Shown piece after piece: positions 1-11,413 of a stretch of 64,000 nt of DNA; positions within the stretch are counted from its first letter, which is position 1, and each line of letters begins with the position of its first letter. The notes beneath the pieces were generated by a model, which worked only from the letters and a program-made list of their open reading frames with translations, was not told where the DNA came from and did not search any database. The stretch is from Allonocardiopsis opalescens. Lineage in GTDB: Bacteria > Actinomycetota > Actinomycetes > Streptosporangiales > Streptosporangiaceae. The translations under genes and the position numbers were made by a program. The stretch spans positions 124,001-188,000 of the forward strand of contig NZ_PVZC01000001.1 of assembly GCF_003002095.1 (NCBI RefSeq), written 5' to 3'.

Positions 1-163
1 CGTCGCGAAGGGCCTCAACAACCGCGACATCGCCAAGGAGCTCTTCATCTCCGAGAACACGGTGAAGAACCACGTGCGCAACATCCTGGAGAAGCTGCAA
101 CTGCACTCCCGGATGGAGGCCGTGGTCTACGCCGTCCGGGAGAAGATCCTCGAAATCGGCTGA
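1..163 (+). CDS. LuxR-family response regulator, C-terminal end (partial)
   Basis: Only the last 53 codons are inside the window (frame begins at base 2). They encode a LuxR/NarL helix-turn-helix: [20 protein letters not shown] followed by [20 protein letters not shown], the usual four-helix pattern in which the SENTVKNH helix contacts DNA. Such domains normally end NarL-type two-component response regulators. The receiver domain and the partner kinase would lie left of the window, so ligand and targets cannot be named. The stop is TGA at 161-163. Confidence 0.85.
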   Translation, partial: VAKGLNNRDIAKELFISENTVKNHVRNILEKLQLHSRMEAVVYAVREKILEIG

Positions 164-438
164 CCGCCGCCCCGGTTCGTCCCGGCGGCCGCGCCCCGCC
201 CTGCCCGGTCGCTCCGCCCGCCCGTCCACGCCCCTGTGGACGCGCCCGCGCACTCCGCCCGGCGCCTGAGGAAAACCCGTCCCCATCCGGCCAGGCCCGT
301 CCACACCCACCCCGCCGCCATCGCCCCGCACACCGCAGGACGACAGAATGGGTGTCGGGGAGGCCCCCTGGGTGGGCGGGGGAAGGACTTCTTCCAGAAA
401 CCCCCACCCCTGCGGTCGCCGCCCCCCGACCGCCGCCC

Positions 439-1641
439 CTACTCGTTCGCCAGCTTCTCCAGCTGCGCCGCGGCCTCCGGCGGGTCGCACCGCTCCACCC
501 GCACCGCGTCGCAGCCCACCCAGCCGGCCGCCTCGCGCAGCGCCGAAGCCATCGCGGGCACGTTCGCGGCACCGTGCACCGACAGCTGCCGCGCCACCAG
601 CGTCCGGCCGTCCCTGGCCGGGTCGACCCGGCCGACCAGCCGCCCGCCGGCCAGCAGCGGCATCGTGAAGTAGCCGTGCACCCGCTTCTCCTTCGGCACG
701 TACGCCTCCAGCCGGTGCACGAAGCCGAACACCCGCTCAGCCCGCGCCCGGTCCCACACCAGGGAGTCGAAGGGCGACAGCAGCGTGGTGCGGTGCCGCC
801 CGCGCGCGTCGGCCTCGGCGAGCGCGTCGGGATGCGCCCAGGCCGGCGCCTGCCAGCCCGCCACCTCCACCGGCACCAGCCCGGAACCGGGCAGCACACC
901 GTCGACCTGCACGGCCTTCAGCCGGTGGTAGTCGGCCAGGTCGGCGCGGGTCGCCACCCCCAGCCCGCGCCCGGCCGCGGCCACCAGCCGGGTCAGGCAC
1001 TCCTCGTCCGTGGGCTCCGGGCCGAGCAGCCGGGCGGGCAGCACCCGCTCGGGCAGGTCGTAGACGCGCCGCCAGCCGTCGCGCCGCACGCACACCACCT
1101 CGCCGATGTCCAGCAGCCACTCCACCGCGATCTTCACATCGGACCAGTCCCACCACGGCCCGCCCCGCTTGGCCCCGCCCAGCTCGGTCGCCGTCAGCGG
1201 CCCTTCGTCGCGCAGCTTGGCCAGCACCTGGTCGCCCGAGCGCTCCGGCACCTTGTGCCAGCGCCAGCCGCGCCGCCGGAACGCCCGCCGCCGGAACGCG
1301 AAGTGCGGCCACTCCTCGACGGGCAGCACGCAGGCGGCGTGCGACCAGTACTCGAACGCGTGCGGCCCGTCGCCGCCGCTGCCCCAGTACGCGTGCTCGA
1401 CGGCGGCGCGGCCCACCGCGCCCAGCCGTGCGTAGGCGACGAGTTCGTGCGAGCGGGCGAGGACCGAGATGGTGTCGAGCTGTACGGCGCCGAGCCGGCG
1501 CAGCACCCCCGCGGGGCCGCCGGCGCGGCCGGCCGCGCCCAGGAAGCCCTGGGCGCGCAGCTGCATGCGCCTGGCTTGCTCGGCCGACAACTGGTACCGG
1601 GGTGCGGGGGCGGAGCGGGTTCTGGCCGGGGGAGAAGTCAT
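439..1641 (-). CDS. Winged-helix DNA glycosylase-like protein (YcaQ/AlkX, HTH_42 family)
   Basis: About 400 residues matching the YcaQ/AlkX family, whose members unhook bulky alkyl adducts or interstrand crosslinks from DNA. Counted from an upstream GTG at 1671, residues 64-66 read QLD in the context AVQLDTISV. This corresponds to the QxQ/QxD catalytic motif, here of the QxD subclass. The middle carries basic winged-helix segments ([15 protein letters not shown]), and [12 protein letters not shown] is a family hallmark. I chose ATG 1641; GTG 1671 adds ten residues, and neither has a clear Shine-Dalgarno. It stands alone, divergent from secA. It may be a general repair enzyme rather than antibiotic self-protection, since no biosynthetic cluster is nearby. 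Confidence 0.75.
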   Translation of the reverse strand: MTSPPARTRSAPAPRYQLSAEQARRMQLRAQGFLGAAGRAGGPAGVLRRLGAVQLDTISVLARSHELVAYARLGAVGRAAVEHAYWGSGGDGPHAFEYWSHAACVLPVEEWPHFAFRRRAFRRRGWRWHKVPERSGDQVLAKLRDEGPLTATELGGAKRGGPWWDWSDVKIAVEWLLDIGEVVCVRRDGWRRVYDLPERVLPARLLGPEPTDEECLTRLVAAAGRGLGVATRADLADYHRLKAVQVDGVLPGSGLVPVEVAGWQAPAWAHPDALAEADARGRHRTTLLSPFDSLVWDRARAERVFGFVHRLEAYVPKEKRVHGYFTMPLLAGGRLVGRVDPARDGRTLVARQLSVHGAANVPAMASALREAAGWVGCDAVRVERCDPPEAAAQLEKLANE

Positions 1642-1807
1642 GTCCGGCACACTAGGCGCCCGCGCCGACACCGGCCACTCGGCTTTGCCGGTGGTGTAGT
1701 CGGGGAACGACGGACAGTGGAAACGCGTTGGTCCGCGGAAGGCTCAACTCGCCTACCATGTGAAGCCTGGACGACTGTCGCCGACTGCCCGTACGGCGGC
1801 GCGGTAC

Positions 1808-1837
1808 CTTGGGCGGCCTGGGCATGCAGGCCCCAAG
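1808..1837 (+). promoter_or_regulatory. Hairpin in the secA leader
   Basis: CTTGGG-cg-GCCTG pairs with CAGGC-CCCAAG around a six-base loop. This gives 11 base pairs with a two-base bulge. It ends just before the Shine-Dalgarno (GAGGAGT, about 1843-1849) of the secA GTG start, so it could affect ribosome access. No secM-like upstream gene is visible. Regulatory role is inference only. Confidence 0.4.
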
Positions 1838-1860
1838 TCTTGCGAGGAGTACTCAGAGAC

Positions 1861-4746
<2,886 letters not shown>

Positions 4747-4768
4747 GCCGGCGCCCGCCGCGCACCGA

Positions 4769-4810
4769 CCGGCGCGCCCCGCCCGGAGGATTCCGGGCGG
4801 GGCGCGCCGG
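4769..4810 (+). terminator. secA terminator hairpin
   Basis: A perfect 19-bp inverted repeat (CCGGCGCGCCCCGCCCGGA and its complement) encloses a GGAT tetraloop 22 bases after the secA stop. There is no T-run, which is common in actinobacteria. Confidence 0.75.
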
Positions 4811-5240
4811 CGTTCGCTCCCGGATGTCCTATGACGGGCGGTGCGCGGGCGCCCCGGATACGTCCGGTACGGCCCCAGGGCCACGCTGCGCGCCTTTGCG
4901 CCGCCGTCGCAATAGGGAACTGAATGGCGTCCTGGAAAGCGCCAGCGTCGAAATCAGGGCCGCGAGTGTTCAGGGAATCCCGGAACGGCTTCCGTGAGTA
5001 CAGCCCCCTCCCACCCAGGGGGGCACCCCTACAACAATTCTTCCGCATCCGGCCCTCTTCCCGCGCCGCCTACCGCCCGGTTCTGGACAAATCCCGGCAT
5101 CCGATCCGAGCCTGTGGAAAACAGCCGGAATCGTCGGGAGATGTGGTACGAGCGTGGAATTCACCCGCCCCACCGCGACGGCGCGCGAAACGGCGGCGCC
5201 CGGCCCTCCCGTGCGGGACCGGCGGACGGGATCCGCGAGC
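4811..5240. other. Intergenic stretch, no gene seen
   Basis: About 430 bases between the secA terminator and the next hairpin. Frames here give only low-complexity arginine/proline shadows. One short C/G block near 5006 (CACCCAGGGGGGC) resembles the complement of a block near 355. I see no supportable gene. Confidence 0.5.
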
Positions 5241-5271
5241 GCGGCCCCCACCCTGGCCGGGTGGGGGCCGC
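5241..5271 (-). terminator. Terminator of the DUF6459 gene
   Basis: Perfect 13-bp stem GCGGCCCCCACCC / GGGTGGGGGCCGC with loop TGGCC, 25 bases downstream of the stop of the leftward gene. Confidence 0.65.
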
Positions 5272-5295
5272 TCGGCGCACGGGGCCGCGCCGCGC

Positions 5296-5814
5296 CTAGT
5301 CGGTCTCGACCGCGGCGCAGATCCACCGCCCGTCGACACGCTCCAGGCGCAGCGCCAGGGCGCGGGTGCGCTCCCCGCAGTCGATCACCGCCGTCATCTC
5401 CGCCGTCCCGGGTTTGATCACGTGGAACTGGGTGGAGCGCAGCCGCGGCCGGGTGCGCGCACGGTAGATCCCGATCCGCGCCGCCACCCGCCGGTACGCC
5501 TGCGCGCTGATGCGCCCGGTCAGCTGCTCGGGCGGCCGCTGACCGGCCAGCACCTCCGCGATGGCCTGCGCGAACCGGGCCGGCGGCAGCTCACCGGGGC
5601 GGCGGCCGGCCACCCGGCGCAGCCGCGCCGCCCCGTCCGGCGGCGCGCCGCCGCCGAAGTCCAGCGCCAGCGTTCCGGTCACCTCCGAGGCGGACGGTTC
5701 GCCGTCGCTCGGGACGGGATCGACCGGGGGCTCGGTACGCGGGACGGGACGCAGATGGGGGAGTTGTTCGGCATGCGCGCTCCTCGCTGAGGCCGGGGCG
5801 GCCCACGAATGCAA
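5296..5814 (-). CDS. Rv3235-like protein (DUF6459 family)
   Basis: The C-terminal ~120 residues (ARFAQAIAEVLAGQRPPEQL then TGRISAQAYRRVAARIG, and a final RLERVDGRWICAAVETD) match the small actinobacterial family represented by Rv3235, which lies near secA in mycobacteria. Function is unknown. The N-terminus is proline-rich and uncertain. A TTG at 5814 opens the frame used here. A much better Shine-Dalgarno (GCGAGGAG) instead precedes ATG 5774 in another frame, which encodes a 31-codon ORF ending in GTGA overlap with GTG 5682 of this frame. The true start may therefore be GTG 5682. Synteny with secA supports the family call. Confidence 0.65.
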   Translation of the reverse strand: MHSWAAPASARSAHAEQLPHLRPVPRTEPPVDPVPSDGEPSASEVTGTLALDFGGGAPPDGAARLRRVAGRRPGELPPARFAQAIAEVLAGQRPPEQLTGRISAQAYRRVAARIGIYRARTRPRLRSTQFHVIKPGTAEMTAVIDCGERTRALALRLERVDGRWICAAVETD

Positions 5815-5898
5815 ATGGTCACTATCGAGGAAGCGCTCTACAGAGCCGTTTTCGGTATATCCAGCAGGAAGAATCTTCCATCCGTTTACCGAATAATG

Positions 5899-5935
5899 AC
5901 GGCGTCCGGCGAGAAGCTCTCTCGCCGGACGCCGT
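5899..5935 (-). terminator. Terminator after the EIIC gene
   Basis: Perfect 16-bp stem ACGGCGTCCGGCGAGA / TCTCGCCGGACGCCGT with loop AGCTC. It lies 63 bases past the stop of the leftward PTS permease. An AT-rich stretch (5820-5898) follows and may hold the promoter of the DUF6459 gene. Confidence 0.7.
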
Positions 5936-5997
5936 GAACAAGGGCAAAGCCCTGATCGACGGGCAATGGCCGCAATGGCCGCCAATCGTGCCGGGCG

Positions 5998-7515
5998 CTA
6001 GGTCGAGCGCCGCTCCGCGTCGCCCGGATCATCGGATTCGCCCGGAGCACCGGAACCGCCGGCCGGGGAGCCGCCCGGTCGGGCGCCCTCCTCCGCCGAC
6101 GCACCCGGCGCCGGCTCGGCCGGCGCCGCGCCGGCCGTCTCCGGAACGGTCTCCACCGCGTCGTCCTCACGCCCCGGCGTCTTCAGGTTCAGCTTCGTGA
6201 TCAGGAAGTAGAACACCAGGTAGTACACGGCGAAGTACACCAGCCCGAGCAGGATGATCAGCAGGCCCTGCTCGGTGTTGCTCTTGCCGATGTTCAGCAG
6301 CAGGTCGATCAGGCCGGCCGAGAAGCCGAAGCCGAGCTGGCCGCCGAAGCTGGAAACGATCACGAACGACAGGCCCGACAGCACCACGTGCACGCCGTAC
6401 AGCAGCGGCGCGACGAAGATGAACGCGAACTCGATCGGCTCGGTGATACCGGTGACGAACGCGGTCAGCGCCCCGGAGATCATCAGGCCGCCCACCATCG
6501 GCCGCTTCGCCTTCGGCGCCGCCCGCCAGATCGCCAGCGCCGCACCGGGCAGGCCGAACATCAGCACCGGGAACCAGCCGGCCATGAAGCCGCCCGCCGT
6601 CGGGTCGCCCGCGAAGTAGCGGTTCAGGTCGCCGCTGACGGTCGCGCCCGGGTTCAGCGGGTCGGGGAAGGAGCCGAACACGAACCAGACCAGCGAGTTC
6701 ACCACGTGGTGCAGGCCGAACGGCAGCAGCAGCCGGTTCACCACGCCGTACACGCCGGTGCCGACGACGCTCGCCCCGGTGATCCACTCGCCGAAGGCGC
6801 CGATCCAGCTGCCCACCGTGGGCCAGACGAAGCCGAACACGACGCCCACGCCCAGCGCGGTCACCGCCGTGATGATCGGCACGAACCGCCGGCCGCCGAA
6901 GAAGCCGAGCCAGGTCGGCAGCTTGATCCGGTAGAAGCGCTGCCACAGCAGCGCCGCGATCACACCGATCAGGATGCCGCCCAGGACGTCGCTGGGATTC
7001 TTCGCCGCCCAGTTGATCACCGGGACGGGTCCGCCTTCGCTCCAGGTCTGCGTCGTGATCGCCGTGCCGACCGGGCTGTCCGGGAAGTAGTTGAAGAAGA
7101 TCGTCTTCGAGACGCGGTCGAAGACCAGGTAGCCGACGAGCGCGGCCAGCGCGGTCGACCCGTCGGCGCGCCGGGCGAAGCCGATCGCGACACCGACCGC
7201 GAACAGCAGCGGCAGCGCCTGGAACAGCGCGTCGCCCGCGTTCCCGATGATCGGCGCGACCTCGGCCATCCACTCCATGCCGGGGACGTCGGCCAGACCG
7301 CCCGGCTCGGACCTGAGTAGCTCGCCGTCCTCGCCGCGGACGTCATTGGTGCCGAGCAGGTCGCCCTGCCCCAGCCGGAGCAGGATCGCGGCGGCCGGCA
7401 GCACCGCGATCGGCATCATGAGGCTGCGGCCGATCCGTTGCAGGACCGCCATCGTCTTCGACGACTGCTTGGGGGCGGCCGGCAGGCCGTCCCCCACGTC
7501 TGCGCTGGCACTCAT
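5998..7515 (-). CDS. nagE2: PTS N-acetylglucosamine-type EIIC permease
   Basis: 505 residues of a glucose/GlcNAc-family EIIC, the membrane channel that imports and phosphorylates the sugar. Hydrophobic segments start at about residues 33, 101 and 126 and continue to about 435. The conserved FGLHH is at 266-270 and the sugar-binding GITEPIEF at 356-363. The Ser/Gly/Pro/Glu-rich tail after 440 carries no EIIB domain; EIIB is encoded separately at 9696. The gene follows the DasR-like repressor on the same strand after 100 bases, with an SD-like GAGG before ATG. With the EIIB and EIIA genes it matches the NagE2-NagF-Crr arrangement of Streptomyces. GlcNAc specificity is inferred from context. Confidence 0.92.
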   Translation of the reverse strand: MSASADVGDGLPAAPKQSSKTMAVLQRIGRSLMMPIAVLPAAAILLRLGQGDLLGTNDVRGEDGELLRSEPGGLADVPGMEWMAEVAPIIGNAGDALFQALPLLFAVGVAIGFARRADGSTALAALVGYLVFDRVSKTIFFNYFPDSPVGTAITTQTWSEGGPVPVINWAAKNPSDVLGGILIGVIAALLWQRFYRIKLPTWLGFFGGRRFVPIITAVTALGVGVVFGFVWPTVGSWIGAFGEWITGASVVGTGVYGVVNRLLLPFGLHHVVNSLVWFVFGSFPDPLNPGATVSGDLNRYFAGDPTAGGFMAGWFPVLMFGLPGAALAIWRAAPKAKRPMVGGLMISGALTAFVTGITEPIEFAFIFVAPLLYGVHVVLSGLSFVIVSSFGGQLGFGFSAGLIDLLLNIGKSNTEQGLLIILLGLVYFAVYYLVFYFLITKLNLKTPGREDDAVETVPETAGAAPAEPAPGASAEEGARPGGSPAGGSGAPGESDDPGDAERRST

Positions 7516-7615
7516 CGTTGAGCCTCCTCGAACTGGTTGCGGATAGCGGTGCTGTCGGGTGACGGGATCGACGGACGGAGCGGCCGGGCCGGCCGCAGGG
7601 GCGCGCGGCCGGGGG

Positions 7616-8365
7616 TCAGCCGAGCGGGCGTTTGCGGTGCGGGATCTCCAGCGCGGAGTGCAGCTGGTAGCGGTCCGCGCGGTAGGTGGAGACCGCCAGC
7701 TCCACGCAGGTGCCGGCCGCGTAGGACCGGCGCTGCATCTGCAGGACGGCGCTGACCTGGGGGAGGTGCAGCACCTGGGCGTCGGCGGGGTCGCAGATCC
7801 CGGCCTCGATGCTCTGCTCGCCCGCGTCCATGACCACCCCGTACTCCTCCTCGAGGAGCCGGTACAGGGAGCGGTCGGTCAGGTCGTGCTCGTCCAGGTC
7901 CGGGGCGACCGAGAGGGGGATGTTGGAGCGCTCTATCGCCATCGGCTCGCTGTCGGCGGTGCGCAGCCGCTCCAGGTAGTGCACGGGGGAGCCGGGTTCG
8001 ATCCCCAGCACCCGGGCCAGGAAGCCCCGGGCCGGGATGATCCGGCGGCTGAGGTCGCGGGCGCCCGGCTGGAAGCCCCGGCTGCGCATGTCGTCGCTGA
8101 AGGAGGCCAGTCGCAGCGCCATGTCGATCTTGGGGCGGGCGACGAAGGTGCCCTTGCCCGGCACCCGGTAGAGCCGCCCCTCACTGACCAGCAGATCGAC
8201 CGCCTGGCGCACCGTCATTCTGGACAGTCCGTAGCGCTGCCCCAGCTCCCGTTCCGAGGGGATCGCGGAGTCGACCGGGATCTGCTCGTCCTCGATCCAG
8301 TCGATCAGGATCTCCCGAAGCTGCGAGTACTTCGGCACCGGGCTCTGCGGGTCGATCAGCGGCAC
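7616..8365 (-). CDS. dasR: GntR/HutC-family repressor, DasR-like
   Basis: 249 residues from GTG 8365 (VPLIDPQSPVPKYSQLREIL). The N-terminal winged helix (IPSERELGQRYGLSRMTVRQ, then LYRVPGKGTFVARPK) is followed by a UTRA ligand domain (GFLARVLGIEPGSPVHYLER onwards). DasR binds glucosamine-6-phosphate, releasing dre sites upstream of GlcNAc genes and, in Streptomyces, of development and antibiotic genes. Position between the EIIC gene and the divergent NagB-II/PTS operon, plus dre-like sites at 8420 and 55512, support the assignment. The SD is GAGGTG. A longer upstream in-frame extension lacks conserved sequence. A paralogous GntR sugar regulator is the main alternative. Confidence 0.85.
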   Translation of the reverse strand: MPLIDPQSPVPKYSQLREILIDWIEDEQIPVDSAIPSERELGQRYGLSRMTVRQAVDLLVSEGRLYRVPGKGTFVARPKIDMALRLASFSDDMRSRGFQPGARDLSRRIIPARGFLARVLGIEPGSPVHYLERLRTADSEPMAIERSNIPLSVAPDLDEHDLTDRSLYRLLEEEYGVVMDAGEQSIEAGICDPADAQVLHLPQVSAVLQMQRRSYAAGTCVELAVSTYRADRYQLHSALEIPHRKRPLG

Positions 8366-8419
8366 ATGACACCTCGGTGGGCTTGTCCGTTTTTCGATCT
8401 GATTAGGTAGGCTGAGTGC

Positions 8420-8441
8420 TGGTCTAGGCCGGACTAGACCA
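8420..8441. promoter_or_regulatory. DasR-like operator (double dre-like inverted repeat)
   Basis: TGGTCTAG-GCCGGA-CTAGACCA is a perfect 8-bp inverted repeat in the divergent dasR / NagB-II promoter region. Each arm is a core half of the published dre consensus (A[G/C]TGGTCTAGACCA[G/C]T), but the arms are pulled apart by six bases. It may be two overlapping degenerate dre sites. It would let DasR control both arms and itself. Confidence 0.7.
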
Positions 8442-8594
8442 CACCGCATTTGGCATGTCAACGTATCGAGCGCAGCCGATCTGGTCACGGCTGGGTCACG
8501 GCACCGGACGGCTCCGCCAGCGGGTCGGCCGGCCCGGCTCGGACCAGCGGTTACGCGGCGCCGCGCCGACGCGGCGCACTGACAGGAGGCGGCG

Positions 8595-9638
8595 ATGACC
8601 CCGACGACCACCCGGATGCACGCGGAGATCGCGCAGCAGCCCGAAGCGCTGCGCGACACCTTCGACGCGCTGCTCCCCCAGGTCCCCGAGATCGCCGCGC
8701 TGGCCCGGCAGACCCGCCAGGTGCTGTTCATCGCACGCGGCTCCTCCGACAACGCCGGCGTCTACGGCAGCTACCTGGTCCAGGCCCACGCCGGACGGCT
8801 CGCCTCGCTGGCCTCCCCGTCGATCGCCACCACCTACCGCAAGGACGTCGACCTCGCCGGGGTCCTCGCCGTCGCCATCTCCCAGTCCGGCCGCACCGAG
8901 GAGATCGTCGAAACCCTCCGGTGGGCCGCCGCCAACGGCGCCCGCACCGTCGGCCTCACCAACGGCGCGGGCTCCCCGCTGACCGAGGTCGCCGACGTGG
9001 CGCTCGTCACCCGGGCCGGCAACGAGGTCGCCGTCCCGGCCACCAAGACCTACTCCACCCAGCTCGCCGCACTCGCCGTCCTCGCCCTCGGCCTGGGCGC
9101 CGACGTGGACGCCGGCGAACTGCAACTCGTCCCCGACGAGATCGAGCGGATGCTCGGCCAGGCCAACGGCGACCTGGAAGAGATCGTCGAGCGCCTCGCC
9201 GGGGTCGGCGGCGCGGTGGTCTCCGGCCGCGGCCTGGCCTACTCCAGCGCCCTCGAACTGGCGCTCAAGCTCAAGGAGGCGTGCTATTTGCACGCCATGG
9301 GCCTGTCCTACGCCGACCTGCTGCACGGCCCGATCGCCGTGGTCGACGACAAGACGCCCGCGATCCTGCTCGCCGCCGACTCCGGCCCCACCCTCGACGG
9401 CACCGTCGAGCTGGCCCGCCGGGTGACCGCCGCCGGGGCGGCGGCGTACGGTATCGGTGGCGGCGACCGACTCGGACAGGCGTGCACCCTTTCGCTGGAA
9501 GGACCCCGACTGCCCGAATGGCTCGCCCCGATCGGCCTGATCGTGCCCGGGCAGCTGCTCACCGAGCGGCTGGCCCGGCGTCTGGGCATCAACCCGGACG
9601 CTCCGCGCGGGCTCGGCAAGGTCACCCAGACCACCTGA
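8595..9638 (+). CDS. SIS-domain glucosamine-6-phosphate deaminase (NagB-II type)
   Basis: 347 residues with two SIS domains, the first around ARGSSDNAG and SQSGRTEEIVETLRWA, the second around VSGRGLAYSSALELALKLKE. This is the GlmS isomerase-half architecture without a glutaminase domain. NagB-II proteins convert GlcN-6-P to fructose-6-P and ammonia. The START is ATG after GGAGG (ACAGGAGGCGGCG). It heads the rightward PTS operon facing dasR across the dre-like site, so it supplies the last catabolic step and also drains the inducer GlcN-6-P. No classical NagB is in the window. A frameshifted GlmS is unlikely because the N-terminus is complete. Confidence 0.88.
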   Translation: MTPTTTRMHAEIAQQPEALRDTFDALLPQVPEIAALARQTRQVLFIARGSSDNAGVYGSYLVQAHAGRLASLASPSIATTYRKDVDLAGVLAVAISQSGRTEEIVETLRWAAANGARTVGLTNGAGSPLTEVADVALVTRAGNEVAVPATKTYSTQLAALAVLALGLGADVDAGELQLVPDEIERMLGQANGDLEEIVERLAGVGGAVVSGRGLAYSSALELALKLKEACYLHAMGLSYADLLHGPIAVVDDKTPAILLAADSGPTLDGTVELARRVTAAGAAAYGIGGGDRLGQACTLSLEGPRLPEWLAPIGLIVPGQLLTERLARRLGINPDAPRGLGKVTQTT

Positions 9639-9695
9639 GCCCCGCACCGCGGACGGCGGACAGGCCGCAGGAAGCCAGAGAGCGAGGAGACCAGC

Positions 9696-9932
9696 ATGTC
9701 CGACAAGGCCCAGGCCATCGTCGCGGGACTCGGCGGCGCCGCCAACATCCTGGACGTCGAACCCTGCATCACCCGCCTGCGCACCGAGGTGCGCGACCCC
9801 GCCAAGGTCGACGAGGCCGCCCTGCGCGCCGCCGGGGCGCACGGTGTCCTCAGCTCGGGCTCGATCATCCAGGTCGTCGTCGGACCGGAGGCCGACAGCC
9901 TCAACGACGACATCCAGGACCTCCTCGACTAG
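9696..9932 (+). CDS. nagF: PTS EIIB component (GlcNAc type)
   Basis: 78 residues, a stand-alone glucose-family IIB domain. The phosphorylated cysteine is C24 in VEPCITRLRTEV, the standard (D/E)xCxTRLR motif. It accepts phosphate from EIIA and passes it to sugar bound in EIIC. ATG follows GCGAGGAGACC. It lies 57 bases after the deaminase gene and 20 before EIIA. Confidence 0.93.
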   Translation: MSDKAQAIVAGLGGAANILDVEPCITRLRTEVRDPAKVDEAALRAAGAHGVLSSGSIIQVVVGPEADSLNDDIQDLLD

Positions 9933-9952
9933 CCGCGAGATACGGAGCGAAT

Positions 9953-10396
9953 GTGACCACAGTGCTTGCCCCGGTCGCGGGCGAGGTCGTCGGGCTGAAC
10001 GCCGTACCGGACCCGGTGTTCGCCCAGGCGATCGTCGGACCCGGCACCGCGATCGAACCCGCCAGGGAACCCGGCGTCGCGGTGGCGCCCATCGGCGGCA
10101 CCATCGCCAAACTGCACCCCCACGCCTTCGTGGTCGCCGACAACGGGCGCGCCGTCCTCGTCCACCTCGGCATCGATACCGTCAAGCGCCGCGGAGACGG
10201 CTTCGAGCTCCTGGTCAGCGAGGGCGACGAGGTGGCGGCCGGCCAGCCGGTGATCCGCTGGAACCCCGCGCAGATCGAGGCCGACGGCCAGTCGCCCGTC
10301 GTGCCCGTGGTCGCGCTGGACGCCGAGGGCGATGTCATCTCCACGGCCGTCTCCGGCGCCGTGGCGGCCGGCGACCCCCTGTTCCGGTGGGCGTGA
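9953..10396 (+). CDS. crr: PTS EIIA component (glucose type, Crr-like)
   Basis: 147 residues from GTG 9953 behind ACGGAG. The IIA-Glc fold signature is clear: APVAGEVVGL at the N-terminus, the auxiliary histidine in KLHPHAFVV (H57) and the phosphorylated H71 in VLVHLGIDTV. It relays phosphate from HPr to EIIB and is often a regulatory node. The stop overlaps the GTG of the HAD gene (GTGA, 10393-10396), implying translational coupling. Confidence 0.93.
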   Translation: MTTVLAPVAGEVVGLNAVPDPVFAQAIVGPGTAIEPAREPGVAVAPIGGTIAKLHPHAFVVADNGRAVLVHLGIDTVKRRGDGFELLVSEGDEVAAGQPVIRWNPAQIEADGQSPVVPVVALDAEGDVISTAVSGAVAAGDPLFRWA

Positions 10397-11151
10397 GCGG
10401 CGCCCAGGCCGGGCCGGACGCCCCGGCGGCCTTCCACACCCTGCCCGTCATGCCCCTCGGCGTGCTCTTCGACCTGGACGGCACCCTCATCGACAGCGAG
10501 CCCCGCTCCTTCCAGGTGTGGACGCTGCTGTTCGAGTCCTACGGGGTTCCGCACACGCCGCAGCTGCTGCGCGGCTTCGTCGGGCGGCGCGGTGCCGACG
10601 TGCTGGGGGAGCTGAGCGACCTCTTCCCCGGCGCGTCCGTCGACGACATCATCGCCCGTATCCGGAGCTTCCAGCTCCGCACCGACCTGCCGCCGGTCGG
10701 CCCGCTGCCCGGCTCCGTCGCCTTCGCCCGCGAACTGGCCGACGGCGGCGTCGACCTCGGCCTGGTCACCTCGGCCACCCGCGCCTGGGCCGAGCAGCTG
10801 CTCACCCAGATCGGGCTGCGCGACCGCTTCGGCGTACTGGTCAGCGCCTCCGACGTCACCGTCGGCAAACCCGACCCCGAGGGCTACCGGCTGGGCACCT
10901 CGCTGCTCGGCCACCCGCCCGAGCGGGTGGTCGCCTTCGAGGACGCCCCGGCCGGGGTCGCCGCCGCCAAGGCGGCCGGACTCACCTGCGTGGCGCTGAC
11001 CACGACACACCACGCGTCGGAACTGGCACACGCCGATCTGGTCGTGGCTGACTTGTCGCACGTACGACTTCCCACCGGAGAGCCCCTGACCGGGGCCTCT
11101 GCCGGAACGGGAGCCCATGAGGATGCCGAGGAAGGGAGCAGCCGTGGTTGA
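10393..11151 (+). CDS. HAD-superfamily hydrolase embedded in the PTS operon
   Basis: 252 residues if translated from GTG 10393, which overlaps the EIIA stop; ATG 10450 is the alternative. Motif I is LFDLDGTLID with D27 and D29. Motif II is LVTSAT and motif III/IV is VGKPDPEGYRLG with AFEDAPAG. This is the beta-phosphoglucomutase-like phosphatase group with a helical cap. Substrate is unknown. Its place between crr and ptsH suggests a sugar-phosphate phosphatase that relieves GlcNAc-6-P or GlcN-6-P accumulation, but that is inference. Its last eight bases overlap the HPr start. Confidence 0.8.
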   Translation: MSGAQAGPDAPAAFHTLPVMPLGVLFDLDGTLIDSEPRSFQVWTLLFESYGVPHTPQLLRGFVGRRGADVLGELSDLFPGASVDDIIARIRSFQLRTDLPPVGPLPGSVAFARELADGGVDLGLVTSATRAWAEQLLTQIGLRDRFGVLVSASDVTVGKPDPEGYRLGTSLLGHPPERVVAFEDAPAGVAAAKAAGLTCVALTTTHHASELAHADLVVADLSHVRLPTGEPLTGASAGTGAHEDAEEGSSRG

Positions 11152-11413
11152 GCGGCGGGTAAAGGTCGAATCTGAGGTCGGACTGCACGCCCGGCCGGCC
11201 GCCTTGTTCGTGCAGGCGGCGTCGGCATCGGGCGCGGACGTGACCGTGGCCAAGGGCGAGGGCGACGCGGTGAACGCCAAGAGCATCCTGTCCGTCCTCG
11301 GCCTCGATGTGCGGCACGGCGACGACGTGGTGATCCGGGTCGAGGGCCCCGACGCCGACGCCCTGCTCGACCAGTTGGTCGGCATCGTCAACGCGGAGGC
11401 TGCAGGTGCCTGA
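11144..11413 (+). CDS. ptsH: Phosphocarrier protein HPr
   Basis: 89 residues from GTG 11144 after GAAGGGAG. H15 in EVGLHARPAALF is the phosphorylated histidine. S47 in NAKSILSVLGL is the position of the regulatory serine of Gram-positive HPr. It shuttles phosphate from enzyme I to EIIA. It overlaps the HAD gene by 8 bases and the enzyme I gene by 8, so three genes are tightly coupled. No HPr kinase gene is in the window. Confidence 0.95.
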   Translation: MVERRVKVESEVGLHARPAALFVQAASASGADVTVAKGEGDAVNAKSILSVLGLDVRHGDDVVIRVEGPDADALLDQLVGIVNAEAAGA

